A DNA stretch of 13,331 bases. It comes from an uncultured Eggerthellaceae bacterium. GTDB taxonomy: Bacteria; Actinomycetota; Coriobacteriia; Coriobacteriales; Eggerthellaceae. The stretch spans positions 1-13,331 of the forward strand of contig CAJUSL010000047.1 in the NCBI GenBank assembly GCA_910589135.1, read 5' to 3'. The translations under genes and the position numbers were made by a program. Numbering within the stretch: position 1 is the stretch's first letter; each line of letters begins with the position of its first letter. Positions 1 to 7,268 of this stretch are shown here, in pieces. Below the pieces are notes generated by a model that saw nothing but the letters and a program-made list of their open reading frames with translations, was not told the DNA's origin and did not search any database.

Positions 1-207
1 TATCTGCTTCTGCGTGAGGGGGTTCTCGTGCACGCCCACCTCGTCGCGGAAGGCGCCGGTCAGCTCCGAGTACAGGCGCCGCTTCAGCTTCTCCTTGTCA
101 TCGTAGGGAAGCCACGGGGAAACGAACGCCACGGGCGAGTCCTGCAGCTCGTCGATGTTCAAGCGCAGCGCCTCGGGGTAGCTGGCCACGATGGGGCAGT
201 TGAAATG
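1..207 (-). other. Out-of-frame continuation of the activase gene (after the break)
   Basis: Read in the frame whose codons begin at 207, the minus strand is fully open to base 1. It starts HFNCPIVASYPEALR, continues through a WLPYDDKEKLKRRLYSEL segment and reaches GVHENPLTQKQ. This is typical of the DUF2229-like part of the same activase family, so it is coding sequence of the same gene displaced in frame. Family members normally have roughly 60-75 residues between the strand ending SDPST and the HFNCPIV segment, including conserved PSE.xCYPAK and YPCIPYE-like motifs. None of these occurs in any frame here. That points to lost DNA rather than a single-base slip. The size of the missing part is my estimate from family knowledge. 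Confidence 0.75.
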
Positions 208-2564
208 GTGGACGGGTCGGACAGCACCACCCGGTAGCCCAGCTTCGTGAAGAACGTGAACCAGAACGGGTAGTTCTCGTACATGTTGAGCGCGCGCGGG
301 ATGCCCACGGTGCCGCACGCCTCGCCCTTGGGGATGGGCTTGTAGGCGCCGAAGGTGCGCTGCGCCTTCCATTCGAAGAGGTTCGGCACGTCCGACTTCG
401 CGCCCACGCCCATGCTTTCGCCCTTCTCGCAGCGGTTGCCGGTGATGAAGCGGCGATGCTTGCCGGTGGCTTCGTCGCGGCCGAAGTCGTTGACGGTCAG
501 CAGGCAGCTGTTGGAACAGCCCTTGCAGCGCACCGTGCGATGCGTCGGGGACAGCGCCTCGATCTCTTCGAGCGAGAGCAGCGTGCTCGCGCTGCCTTCC
601 GCGTACCTATCTCTCGCCAACAACGCTGCGCCGAACGCGCCCATGTTCCCCGCGATGTCGGGTCGCACGGCGTTCGCCTCCGAAAGCTGCTCGAACGCGC
701 GCAGCACGGCGTCGTTCAGGAACGTGCCGCCCTGCACGATGACCTTGCTCCCCACGTCGTGCGGGTCGCGGATCTTGATGACCTTGAACAGCGCGTTCTT
801 GATGACGGAGATGGCAAGCCCCGCCGCGATGTCGCCGACGGTGGCGCCTTCCTTCTGCGCCTGCTTCACGCGGCTGTTCATGAACACCGTGCACCGGCTG
901 CCCAGGTCGACTGGGTTCTTCGCGCCGATCGCCGTCTGGGCGAATTCGGCCACGCCCAGGTTCAGCCCGCTGGCGAAGCTCTCGATGAAGCTGCCGCAGC
1001 CCGAGCTGCACGCCTCGTTGAGCATGATGGAGTCGATGACGCCGTCCTTCACGCGCAGGCACTTCATGTCCTGGCCGCCGATGTCCAGGATGAACTCCAC
1101 GCCCGGCAGCATCTCCTGCGCGCCGCGCAGGTGCGCGACGGTCTCGATCTCGCCCGAGTCGACCCGCAGCGCCTCGAGCAGCAGCCCCTCGCCGTAGCCG
1201 GTGACGGCGGAATGCCCGATGCCCACCAACGGCGCGCCCGTGGCGGGATCGGTGGGAAGCTGCGCGTACAGCTCGGCCAAGGCCGCCTTGGCGCAGCCCA
1301 AGACGTCGCCCTTGTTCGAGGCGTAGGTGGACCACAGCAGGCTTCCGTCCTCGCCGATGAGGGCCGCCTTGAACGTGGTGGAGCCGGCGTCGATGCCCAG
1401 AAACGCCGCGCCGCGGTAGTCCGCCAAGGCAGCCCGGCGCACCCTCTCGGCGTCGTGGCGCGCACGGAATTCCTCGAGTTCGGCGTCGCTTGCGAACAAG
1501 GGGGGCAGGCGCACGACCTCGGAACCCTGCATGTCGCCCAGCCCCTCCAGGCGCTTCAGCACCGCCGTCACCGTCTCGGCCTGCGCGCCCTCGGCGGCGC
1601 CGGCGATGGCGCAGCCGCTGGCCACGAACAGGTGCGCGTCCTCGGGCACGATGATGGCGTCGCCCTCCAGGCCCAGCGTCTCGTAGAAGCGATTGCGCAG
1701 CTCGGGAAGGTACTGCAGGGGACCGCCTAAAAACGCGACGTTGCCCCGGATGGGACGCCCGCACGCCAGCCCCGAGATGGTCTGCGTGACCACCGACTGG
1801 AAGATGGAGGCCGCGATGTCCTCCTTGCGCGCGCCCTCGTTCAGCAGCGGCTGCACGTCGGTCTTGGCGAACACGCCGCAGCGGCTGGCGATGGGATAGA
1901 TGGTGGAATGGCTCTTCGCCAGCTCGTTCAGGCCGGCGGCGTCGGTGTTCAGAAGCGCGGCCATCTGGTCGATGAACGCGCCAGTGCCGCCCGCGCACGT
2001 GCCGTTCATGCGCTGCTCGATGCCGTTGTCGAAGTAGATGATCTTCGCGTCCTCGCCGCCCAGCTCGATGGCGACGTCGGTGGTGGGGATGAACGCCTCG
2101 ACGGCGGTCTTGCTGGCGATGACCTCCTGCACGAAGGGGATGCCCAGCCACTGCGACAGCAGAAGCCCGCCCGACCCCGTGATGGCGATGGTCATCGGCT
2201 CCGAAGGGTAGGCCTCGGCGGCCTGGCGCAGCACGTCGACGATGGTGGCGCGCACGTCGGCGTGATGGCGCTGGTAGACCGACCACAGCACGCGGTCTTC
2301 GTCGTCCAGGATGGCCAGCTTCACGGTGGTGGACCCCACGTCGATGCCGATGTGGAGGGTCGCAGCCGTGGAAGGCGCGGCCGCAGGGCCCTCGCCAGGC
2401 TGCGGCGCGGCGGAGGAGCCTGCGCCTGCAGCGTCGGCTTCCGAGGCAGGCCGAGCAGCGCCTTCCGACACGCGCGTGACGCGCATCACGGCCTTGTCCT
2501 CGGTGGCGTCCTCGATCGTCACGTACTTGTCTTCGGTCTTTCTTCTTTTGCCGAACACAGCCAT
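1..2564 (-). pseudogene. 2-hydroxyacyl-CoA dehydratase activase-related protein, partial and interrupted
   Basis: This is a large ATPase of the BadF/BadG/BcrA/BcrD family, of the long type in which two activase domains are fused to a DUF2229-like region. Such proteins pass electrons, driven by ATP, to 2-hydroxyacyl-CoA dehydratase-type enzymes. Domain 1 (about residues 70-325) has GIDVGSTTVK, ELGGEDAK and NGTCAGGTGAF; domain 2 (about 387-652) has GIDAGSTTFK, DIGGQDMK and NEACSSGCGSF. The cysteines in CAGGTG and CSSGCG are the expected [4Fe-4S] ligands. A cysteine motif (RCKGCSNSC, 679-687) and GNRCEKG follow. I chose ATG at 2564 because AAGGA lies 7 bases upstream; the frame stays open to 2648 but has no such site there. 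The first ~65 residues are a charged, Ala-rich extension. Translation is coherent to SDPST (residue 786), then the frame breaks and stops at 159. The family continues in another frame to the window edge, so the gene looks broken and is also cut by the edge. Family assignment is firm; broken status could be assembly error. Confidence 0.85.
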
Positions 2565-2601
2565 TAATACGTCCTTAGAATAATCGTTTTTCAAGGCATG
2601 C

Positions 2602-2630
2602 ATTCTACAGTGCGGGATGGGGGTTGTACA
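2602..2630 (-). promoter_or_regulatory. Putative sigma70-type promoter of the activase gene
   Basis: On the minus strand TGTACA (2625-2630) is followed after exactly 17 bases by TAGAAT (2602-2607). The -10 matches consensus at 5 of 6 bases and the -35 at 4 of 6. Transcription would begin near 2595, about 30 bases before the ATG at 2564, which has a good AAGGA ribosome binding site. The rest of the 135-bp gap (2565-2699) shows no other gene or clear terminator. Confidence 0.45.
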
Positions 2631-2699
2631 GCAACCGCGAGGCCGCACGACACATAATCCACTCTGCCCTTCGCGCCGGAAAACCGCCGTCTGCCAGGT

Positions 2700-3335
2700 C
2701 TATCGTATGAAGCTGGTGCGTGCCGGCGGCTCGGGCTCGGGGCGCTCGACGCCCGCCTCGTCGGCGGCCTGGCGGCACTTCAGGAAGTACGCCATGTTGT
2801 GGCCGAGCACCCGCATGGTGCGCATGCCCTCCTCGTCGCGCTCGGCCTCCTCGGCCGAGGTGCCGTACACCATGTTCCAGTAGCTGGCCGAAATCACGGG
2901 CATCTGCACGATGGTGTAGTACTTGTTCAGCTGGTCGAAGGTGCTCGAGCAGCCGCCGCGGCGCGCGACGACCACCGTCGCCGCAGGCTTGAAGGGATAC
3001 ATATGGACGCCGCCGCAGGCCTGCGAGTAGAACGAGCGGTCCATGAACGACGTGATGGCGCCGCTTGCCGCCGCGTAGTGCACGGGGGTGCCGAACACGA
3101 AGCCGTCGTAGTCGGCGGCCAGGCGGTTGAAGTCGTTGACCACGTCGCCGAAGACGCACTCCCCCGCATGCTTCGCGCAGTGGCCGCATCCCAGGCAGCC
3201 GGCAATGGGCTTGGCGCCCACCCAGAACCTGCCGACCTCGATGCCGTCCGCCTCGAGCGCGCGCTGCACCTCGTCGAGCGCGCGGCTCGTCGTCCCGTCC
3301 TTGTGCGGCGATCCATTCACGAGCATCACTTTCAC
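2700..3335 (-). CDS. NAD(P)H-dependent FMN oxidoreductase, iron-sulfur flavoprotein-like
   Basis: This 211-residue protein has the flavodoxin-like fold of the NADPH-dependent FMN reductase family. The N-terminal strand MKVMLVNGSP runs into GSPHKDGTT (residues 8-16), the FMN phosphate loop. FGTPVHYAAASG (81-92) is the second flavin-contacting segment. Between them lies C47-x2-C50-x2-C53-x6-C60, matching the compact cysteine motif that carries a [4Fe-4S] cluster in archaeal iron-sulfur flavoproteins. Many gut anaerobe relatives share it, and a bound cluster is inference. The start is GTG at 3335, with AAGGA 8 bases upstream; a longer open frame to 3530 lacks family similarity before this point. 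The C terminus (from about 190) is Pro/Glu-rich and non-conserved. It is probably cytosolic and transcribed divergently from the aminotransferase 94 bases away. The physiological substrate cannot be told from sequence. Confidence 0.88.
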   Translation of the reverse strand: MKVMLVNGSPHKDGTTSRALDEVQRALEADGIEVGRFWVGAKPIAGCLGCGHCAKHAGECVFGDVVNDFNRLAADYDGFVFGTPVHYAAASGAITSFMDRSFYSQACGGVHMYPFKPAATVVVARRGGCSSTFDQLNKYYTIVQMPVISASYWNMVYGTSAEEAERDEEGMRTMRVLGHNMAYFLKCRQAADEAGVERPEPEPPARTSFIR

Positions 3336-3429
3336 GGCTGCCGTCCTTCCCGCGATGAGGCCGCCGTCGCGCGGCCCGAACTGTACTACTATGATTGTAA
3401 TCCAACACCGTCCGACAGAAGGAAGCAGC
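3336..3429. promoter_or_regulatory. Divergent promoter region between the flavoprotein and aminotransferase genes
   Basis: This 94-bp gap must hold both 5' ends. An AT-rich patch at 3388-3402 supplies a -10-like hexamer on each strand: TATGAT (3390-3395, plus) and TACAAT (minus, over 3394-3399). They overlap by two bases, so the two promoters would compete or be co-regulated. No convincing -35 box lies at 16-18 bases from either. The aminotransferase ribosome binding site AAGGA (3419-3423) and the flavoprotein site AAGGA (minus, just upstream of 3335) are clear. Confidence 0.35.
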
Positions 3430-4611
3430 ATGATCAACCAGCATATGCACGACCTGGGCGCGGCGCCCAACAAGATCCGCGAACTGTTCATGTACGGGCT
3501 GGGGCGCAAGGCGGAAATCGGCGCCGACAAGGTGTTCGACTACAGCATCGGCAACCCCAGCGTGCCCGCGCCGCCGCAGGTGAAGGCGGCCTTCCTCGAC
3601 ATCCTGGGCGAAGACCCCGTGAAGGTGCACGAGTACACGCCCTCGCCGGGCGACCCTGCGGTGCGCGCCGCCATCGCCGCGCACATCTCGAAGGCGAACG
3701 GGGTGGACGCCAGGCCGCAGAACATATATATAACGTCGGGGGCTTCCTCGGCCATCGCCATCTCGCTCGGCGCCGTCACGAACCCCGGCGACGAGGTCAT
3801 CACCGTGTCGCCCTACTTCCCCGAGTACAAGACCTGGGCCGAGACGGCGCAGTGCACGCTGGTGGAGGTGCCCGCCACCGAGCCCGACTTCCAGATGGAC
3901 GTCGACGCCATCGAGGCCGCCATCAACGAGCGCACGAGCGCAATCATCCTGAACACGCCGAACAACCCCACCGGCGCCGTCTATCCTCGCGCCGCGCTCG
4001 AGCGCCTGGCCGCCGTGCTGCGCAAGAAAGGCGCCGAGCTCGGGCGCACCATCTTCCTGATCAGCGACGAGCCCTACCGCGAGCTGGTCTACGGCGCCGA
4101 CGTGCCCTACATCCCCGCCATCTACGCCGACACCATCGTGTGCTACACGTGGTCGAAGTCGCTTTCGCTGCCTGGCGAGCGCATCGGCTACATCCATGTG
4201 AACGAAGGAATCGAAGGCGACGACGCGGTGTGCACGGCGGTGTCGGGCGCAGGCCGGGCGCTGGGCTACATCTGCGCGCCGGTGCTGCTGCAGCGCGTGG
4301 TGGCCCGCTGCCTGGACGTGCCGGCCGACGTGTCGGAATACGCCAAGAAGCGCGAGGTGCTGACGGGCATGCTGCGCGGCATCGGGTACGAATTCGTGGA
4401 GCCCGACGGCGCCTTCTACCTGTGGATGCGCTCGCTCGAGCCCGACGCGGAGGCGTTCTCGGAGCGCGCGAAGCAGTTCGAGCTGCTGCTCGTGCCGTCC
4501 AACAGCTTCGGCTGCACGGGCTGGGTGCGCCTGTCGTACTGCATCTCCGAGAAGACGATCCGCGAAAGCGAGGACGCCCTGCGCGCGCTGTACGAAAGCT
4601 ACCAGGCGTAG
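3430..4611 (+). CDS. PLP-dependent class I/II aminotransferase
   Basis: This 393-residue enzyme is a fold-type I aminotransferase of the AspC-like class I/II family, which moves amino groups between amino acids and 2-oxo acids using pyridoxal phosphate. Visible motifs are the cofactor loop TSGASSA (102-108), NNPTG (178-182), SDEPYRE (212-218), and SKSLSLPGERIGY (242-254), whose K243 should form the Schiff base and R251 contact the phosphate. R367 in VRLSYC is the expected substrate carboxylate arginine. Length is normal for the family. The ATG at 3430 has AAGGA 6 bases upstream. The gene stands alone and ends just before a terminator shared with mihF. The family pattern fits an aspartate or aromatic/branched-chain type enzyme, but the substrate cannot be fixed from sequence. 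No signal peptide or membrane segment is visible; it should be cytosolic. Confidence 0.92.
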   Translation: MINQHMHDLGAAPNKIRELFMYGLGRKAEIGADKVFDYSIGNPSVPAPPQVKAAFLDILGEDPVKVHEYTPSPGDPAVRAAIAAHISKANGVDARPQNIYITSGASSAIAISLGAVTNPGDEVITVSPYFPEYKTWAETAQCTLVEVPATEPDFQMDVDAIEAAINERTSAIILNTPNNPTGAVYPRAALERLAAVLRKKGAELGRTIFLISDEPYRELVYGADVPYIPAIYADTIVCYTWSKSLSLPGERIGYIHVNEGIEGDDAVCTAVSGAGRALGYICAPVLLQRVVARCLDVPADVSEYAKKREVLTGMLRGIGYEFVEPDGAFYLWMRSLEPDAEAFSERAKQFELLLVPSNSFGCTGWVRLSYCISEKTIRESEDALRALYESYQA

Positions 4612-4666
4612 CGTGCCGGGAGACGCGCAGGCCCGAACCCTTCATCGCCCAACGCGCACCAACAAA

Positions 4667-4691
4667 AAAGGCCCCGGATTCCGGGGCCTTT
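4667..4691. terminator. Bidirectional intrinsic terminator between aminotransferase and mihF
   Basis: A perfect 11-bp stem, AAAGGCCCCGG (4667-4677) with CCGGGGCCTTT (4681-4691), closes a 3-base ATT loop. Read on the minus strand it is followed by six Ts, the classic form, ending mihF 25 bases past its stop. On the plus strand the T-tract is shorter (TTTCCTT), but the same hairpin ends the aminotransferase transcript 55 bases past its stop. Confidence 0.92.
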
Positions 4692-4715
4692 CCTTATGCA
4701 TGCAACCGCTTGTTG

Positions 4716-5024
4716 TTACTTGAGGGCAGCCTTGAGGTTCTCCATCTGCTTGGCGCCGAGCCCCTGAATACGACGCCCCTCGGGAATGCCAAGCTCCTCC
4801 ATGAGCTTCTCCGTCTTCACCTTGCCGTAACCAGGCAGGGAGTTGACGAAAGACTTGACCTTCATGCGACCAATGACCGGGTCATCCGCCTTCTTGAGGG
4901 CGTCATCAGCGGACATGATGCCCATGGAAAGCTTCTTGGTGAGCTCGGAGCGCTGCGCACGAACGACGCGGGCCTTCTCGAGTGCTGCTGCTCGCTGCTC
5001 GGGGGTCATGGTAGGTGCTGCCAT
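4716..5024 (-). CDS. mihF: Integration host factor, actinobacterial type (mIHF)
   Basis: This 102-residue basic protein matches mIHF, the nucleoid protein of Actinobacteria that bends DNA and is unrelated to the proteobacterial IHF heterodimer. The N-terminal helix MTPEQRAAALEKARVVRAQR is typical. Next come KMKV-like RMKVKSFVNSLPGYGKVK (residues 53-70), the helix-turn-helix core, and RRIQGLGAKQ (84-93), the C-terminal DNA-contacting segment. Length is normal for the family. The ATG at 5024 has only a weak purine-rich site (GAAAGAG). An in-frame ATG at residue 6 is possible, but no better site precedes it. In many actinobacteria the gene sits beside gmk; here it is a single-gene unit between an aminotransferase and relQ. 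A stem-loop lies in its leader and a strong terminator after it. Confidence 0.93.
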   Translation of the reverse strand: MAAPTMTPEQRAAALEKARVVRAQRSELTKKLSMGIMSADDALKKADDPVIGRMKVKSFVNSLPGYGKVKTEKLMEELGIPEGRRIQGLGAKQMENLKAALK

Positions 5025-5044
5025 ATTCTGTCTCTTTCTCTCGA

Positions 5045-5074
5045 GCAGACTTCGCCCGCGAGGGGCGCGTCTGC
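5045..5074 (-). promoter_or_regulatory. Stem-loop in the mihF 5' leader
   Basis: Outer arms GCAGAC (5045-5050) and GTCTGC (5069-5074) pair over 6 bp. Inner arms CGCCC (5053-5057) and GGGCG (5063-5067) pair over 5 bp with a 5-base loop; a 2 x 1 internal loop separates them. It ends about 20 bases before the mihF start codon, next to the weak ribosome binding site. No T-run follows on either strand, so it is not a normal terminator. It could control translation or mRNA stability. Confidence 0.5.
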
Positions 5075-5119
5075 AATTGCTTTCTGGCGCCCGCTAAGCT
5101 GGATTTAAGGGGTGGATTG

Positions 5120-5200
5120 CGTGCAGCCGGTAATCAAGTAATGAAGATATTAAATCAAAATGTCCGAAGGTGCGCAAGAAATTGCAAAAATGTTCCCAGC
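5120..5200 (-). promoter_or_regulatory. AT-rich upstream region of mihF
   Basis: This is the only clearly AT-rich stretch in the first half of the window. On the minus strand it contains TTGCGC followed by TAATAT 19 bases later (5146-5176), a possible but suboptimal promoter that would give mihF a leader of over 100 bases. The rest of the 293-bp mihF-relQ gap shows no open frame with coding character and no RNA gene that I recognise. AT-rich DNA here may also be a binding site for nucleoid proteins. Confidence 0.3.
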
Positions 5201-5249
5201 TACGGCATATCTTGCTCGGCCGCAAACCCGCTCCACTACATCTAGGGTC

Positions 5250-5286
5250 TTGACAACCTTCCGCGCCGTTCGCGCTGCGCTAGAAT
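5250..5286 (+). promoter_or_regulatory. relQ promoter elements, unusually spaced
   Basis: A perfect -35 hexamer TTGACA (5250-5255) and a good -10 TAGAAT (5281-5286) lie upstream of relQ, but 25 bases apart instead of about 17. The spacer holds a short palindromic segment (GCGC-N5-GCGC, within 5262-5274). TAGAAT lies about 32 bases before the relQ ATG, as expected for a real -10. A weaker -35 closer in, or an activator, may be used. Confidence 0.4.
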
Positions 5287-5317
5287 GGTTCCCGGAAAGC
5301 CGAGAAGGAGACTTTCG

Positions 5318-6055
5318 ATGAGCCACAAGACCTCACTTGACGAGATACGGTTCGGCGCGTCGGTCGCACGCAAGATGGGACAGGACAACGTCGGCGAGCC
5401 CGCACGCCACGCCGTGCAGAACCAGACCCTCACCTCGCGGGACATAGAGACGCTCACGATGCTGGAATTCGCCGCGCAGGACAGCCTGCAGAAGTACTAC
5501 GCGGCCATGCGCCAGATGGAGACGCGCCTCGAGACGCTCGACCAGGAGCTGAAGCTGCGGCAGAACCGCAACCCCATCCATCACATCGAGTCGCGCATGA
5601 AGTCGGTGCCGTCCATCTTCGAGAAGCTGGGGCGCTACGGCAAGGAGCCCACGCTCGACTCGATGGAGCGCTACATCATGGACATCGCGGGCCTGCGCGT
5701 CATCGTGTCGTACGTGCAGGACGCCTACGACATCCTCGACTACCTGCAGAAGCAGGGCGACCTCGAGGTCGTCACCATCAAGGACTACATCGCCAGCCCC
5801 AAGGAGAACGGCTACCGCAGCCTGCACTTCATCGTGAAGCTGCCGGTGTTCTTCCTGGAAGGGCGGCAGGACATCCCCGTCGAGATACAGATCCGCACCA
5901 TCGCGATGGACTTCTGGGCAAGCCTGGAGCACGACCTGAAGTACAAGCGCGTGCATGCCGTCGACGGCGTGGACGTCGGCCCCGAGCTGAAGGAATGCTC
6001 GGAGATCATCGAAGGGGTCGAGAGGCGCATGCAGCTGCTCGCCAACGGCCTGTAG
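5318..6055 (+). CDS. relQ: Small alarmone synthetase, RelQ-type GTP pyrophosphokinase
   Basis: This 245-residue protein carries a stand-alone (p)ppGpp synthetase domain, making (p)ppGpp from ATP and GDP or GTP. The SYNTH motifs are complete: ESRMKS with R93 and K95, DIAGLR (122-127), KDYIASPKENGYRSLH (155-170) and EIQIRTIAMDFWASLEH (189-205). D122 and E189 are in the positions of the metal-binding acids. There is no HD hydrolase domain and no TGS/ACT regulatory region, so it is not a long RelA/SpoT enzyme. It is slightly longer than the usual RelQ because of about 40 extra N-terminal residues. The ATG at 5318 follows AGAAGGAG by 7 bases, an excellent site; an upstream ATG at 5285 lies inside the likely -10 element and is rejected. 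The gene is monocistronic and convergent with the iron-sulfur protein. It is probably a cytosolic stress regulator. Confidence 0.92.
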   Translation: MSHKTSLDEIRFGASVARKMGQDNVGEPARHAVQNQTLTSRDIETLTMLEFAAQDSLQKYYAAMRQMETRLETLDQELKLRQNRNPIHHIESRMKSVPSIFEKLGRYGKEPTLDSMERYIMDIAGLRVIVSYVQDAYDILDYLQKQGDLEVVTIKDYIASPKENGYRSLHFIVKLPVFFLEGRQDIPVEIQIRTIAMDFWASLEHDLKYKRVHAVDGVDVGPELKECSEIIEGVERRMQLLANGL

Positions 6056-6061
6056 GCATGG

Positions 6062-6085
6062 GGGGCGTTCGCCTTCGACCGCCCC
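6062..6085. terminator. Weak hairpin between convergent relQ and the Fe-S gene
   Basis: GGGGCG (6062-6067) can pair with CGCCCC (6080-6085) around a 12-base loop. It falls in the 31-bp gap between the two convergent stop codons, where a bidirectional terminator would be expected. It lacks a T-tract on either side, so termination here may be weak. Confidence 0.25.
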
Positions 6086-6086
6086 G

Positions 6087-7265
6087 TTACTTGCCGTTGC
6101 GCAGGCGGAAGCCGGCCAGACCCGAGGTATGCTGCGGCTTCGCTATCTCAACCAGGCGCGGCTCGAAGTCGAACAGCTCGGCCACGGACACCTTCGAGCG
6201 CACTTCCAGGCAGTAGCGCAGGCACACGTCCTTGCACAGCATGCACTGCATGCAGTCCGCCGCCTGGAATTCCAGGAAGCGACGGTCGGGGTTCTCGGCC
6301 TCGTCGAAGTCGTCGAACTTGAGCGCGCCGGTGGGGCAGAACATGACGCACATGCCGCACCCCGAGCAGGCGTCGGGCTCCACCTCCACGATGCCGAAAT
6401 GCCGCGTGTCCACATCGTGTGTCGGGAGACGTTCGGCCTTCTCCCCCAGCTGCTCCATGTCTTCCAGCAGCCGGTAGTTGAACGTCGGCTCGAAGGTGGG
6501 GATCTTGCCGCTCTTGCCGGCGCCCAGCCTGTCGCGCAGCGTCAAAGGCTCGCTCTTGCGCCCCAGCTTCTCGTCGATCGCCTTCTGCGCGACGTTGCCC
6601 GCCACCGTCTTCACGTAGCTTCCGGTCTGCCGCATGATGCCGCGACGGTTCTTGCCGCGCGCCTGGGCCGACTCGCGGTCGACGACCTCGGGCGGGAACG
6701 CCGACGTGCGCGTGACGATCGTCGCGGCGTCGCACGCGTCGAGCAGCTTCGCAGCCGTCGCAACCACGTCGCTTATATATGTGGAGGCGGCTCCGAACTT
6801 GCACGAGGCGCAGTCGCCGTCCACGAGCACGACATCGTCGTACCCTGCCGCGGCGATGGAAAGCAGCTCGCCCTCGGTCAGATGCCCCAGGCAGGGCACC
6901 TCGGCATACCTCTCGGGGTCGCCCTCGCGCCGGGCCGCCTTGCGGGCGCACGCGATCACCGTGCTGCCGCTGCGCGCGTCGCCCGCCACGCACGCCGCCT
7001 TCAGCAGCGCCTCCCGCGAAGGCTCGACCGCCTCGAGCGCCCCCGTCGGGCACACCGCGATGCAGCAGCCGCAGTTCACGCATGCCTCGGCGGCGATGGA
7101 GACCTCGTTGTGGCTGACGGTGATGGCGTCGGCGATGCAGGCGTCCGCGCACTTCCGGCACTTCGAGTTGCGGTTACGCACGGCGACGCAGTGGTCCGCG
7201 CACACCGATATGGCCTTGAGATGGAGGAGGTCGACGACCTCGAGCATGTCCCCGAACGACGGCAT
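6087..7265 (-). CDS. Multi-cluster 4Fe-4S protein coupled to mobBA, function unknown
   Basis: I recognise the domains of this 392-residue protein but not a named function. An N-terminal ferredoxin pair has C36-x2-C39-x3-C43 (with C22 and C26 nearby) and C62-x2-C65-x2-C68-x3-C72 followed by PTGAL. A central region (about 100-180) has C106, VPCLG (C125), then DCASC (C152, C155). This order resembles the FlpD/MvhD iron-sulfur subunit that links hydrogenases to heterodisulfide reductase. The C-terminal pair is C300-x2-C303-x2-C306-x3-C310 and C338-x2-C341-x2-C344-x3-C348. Up to four cubane clusters are likely. No twin-arginine signal or membrane helix is seen, so it should be cytosolic. The ATG at 7265 lies 3 bases after the mobBA stop, with GGGGGAG overlapping that stop, which implies translational coupling. 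An electron-transfer or molybdoenzyme-maturation role is inference from the neighbour. Confidence 0.75.
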   Translation of the reverse strand: MPSFGDMLEVVDLLHLKAISVCADHCVAVRNRNSKCRKCADACIADAITVSHNEVSIAAEACVNCGCCIAVCPTGALEAVEPSREALLKAACVAGDARSGSTVIACARKAARREGDPERYAEVPCLGHLTEGELLSIAAAGYDDVVLVDGDCASCKFGAASTYISDVVATAAKLLDACDAATIVTRTSAFPPEVVDRESAQARGKNRRGIMRQTGSYVKTVAGNVAQKAIDEKLGRKSEPLTLRDRLGAGKSGKIPTFEPTFNYRLLEDMEQLGEKAERLPTHDVDTRHFGIVEVEPDACSGCGMCVMFCPTGALKFDDFDEAENPDRRFLEFQAADCMQCMLCKDVCLRYCLEVRSKVSVAELFDFEPRLVEIAKPQHTSGLAGFRLRNGK

Positions 7266-7268
7266 GCG

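Noticed and set aside
607..2286. Long minus-strand frame of 559 codons and plus-strand frames at 355-1197 and 456-1730
   Set aside because: All overlap the activase gene, are dominated by Arg/Ala/His-rich composition typical of off-frame GC-rich DNA, and show no family motif.
2565..2648. Longer activase start at 2648 (28 extra residues)
   Set aside because: No ribosome binding site at that start, the extension covers the likely promoter, and ATG 2564 has AAGGA at 7 bases.
3720..3735. TATATATA-like runs in the aminotransferase, in the Fe-S gene (near 6775) and near 11740
   Set aside because: The first two encode Ile-Tyr or Tyr-Ile in frame with ATA codons. They are rare-codon curiosities with no sign of a shared element.
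2605..4197. 530-codon minus-strand frame spanning the flavoprotein and aminotransferase
   Set aside because: It crosses two well-supported genes and their promoter region and has no recognisable domain.
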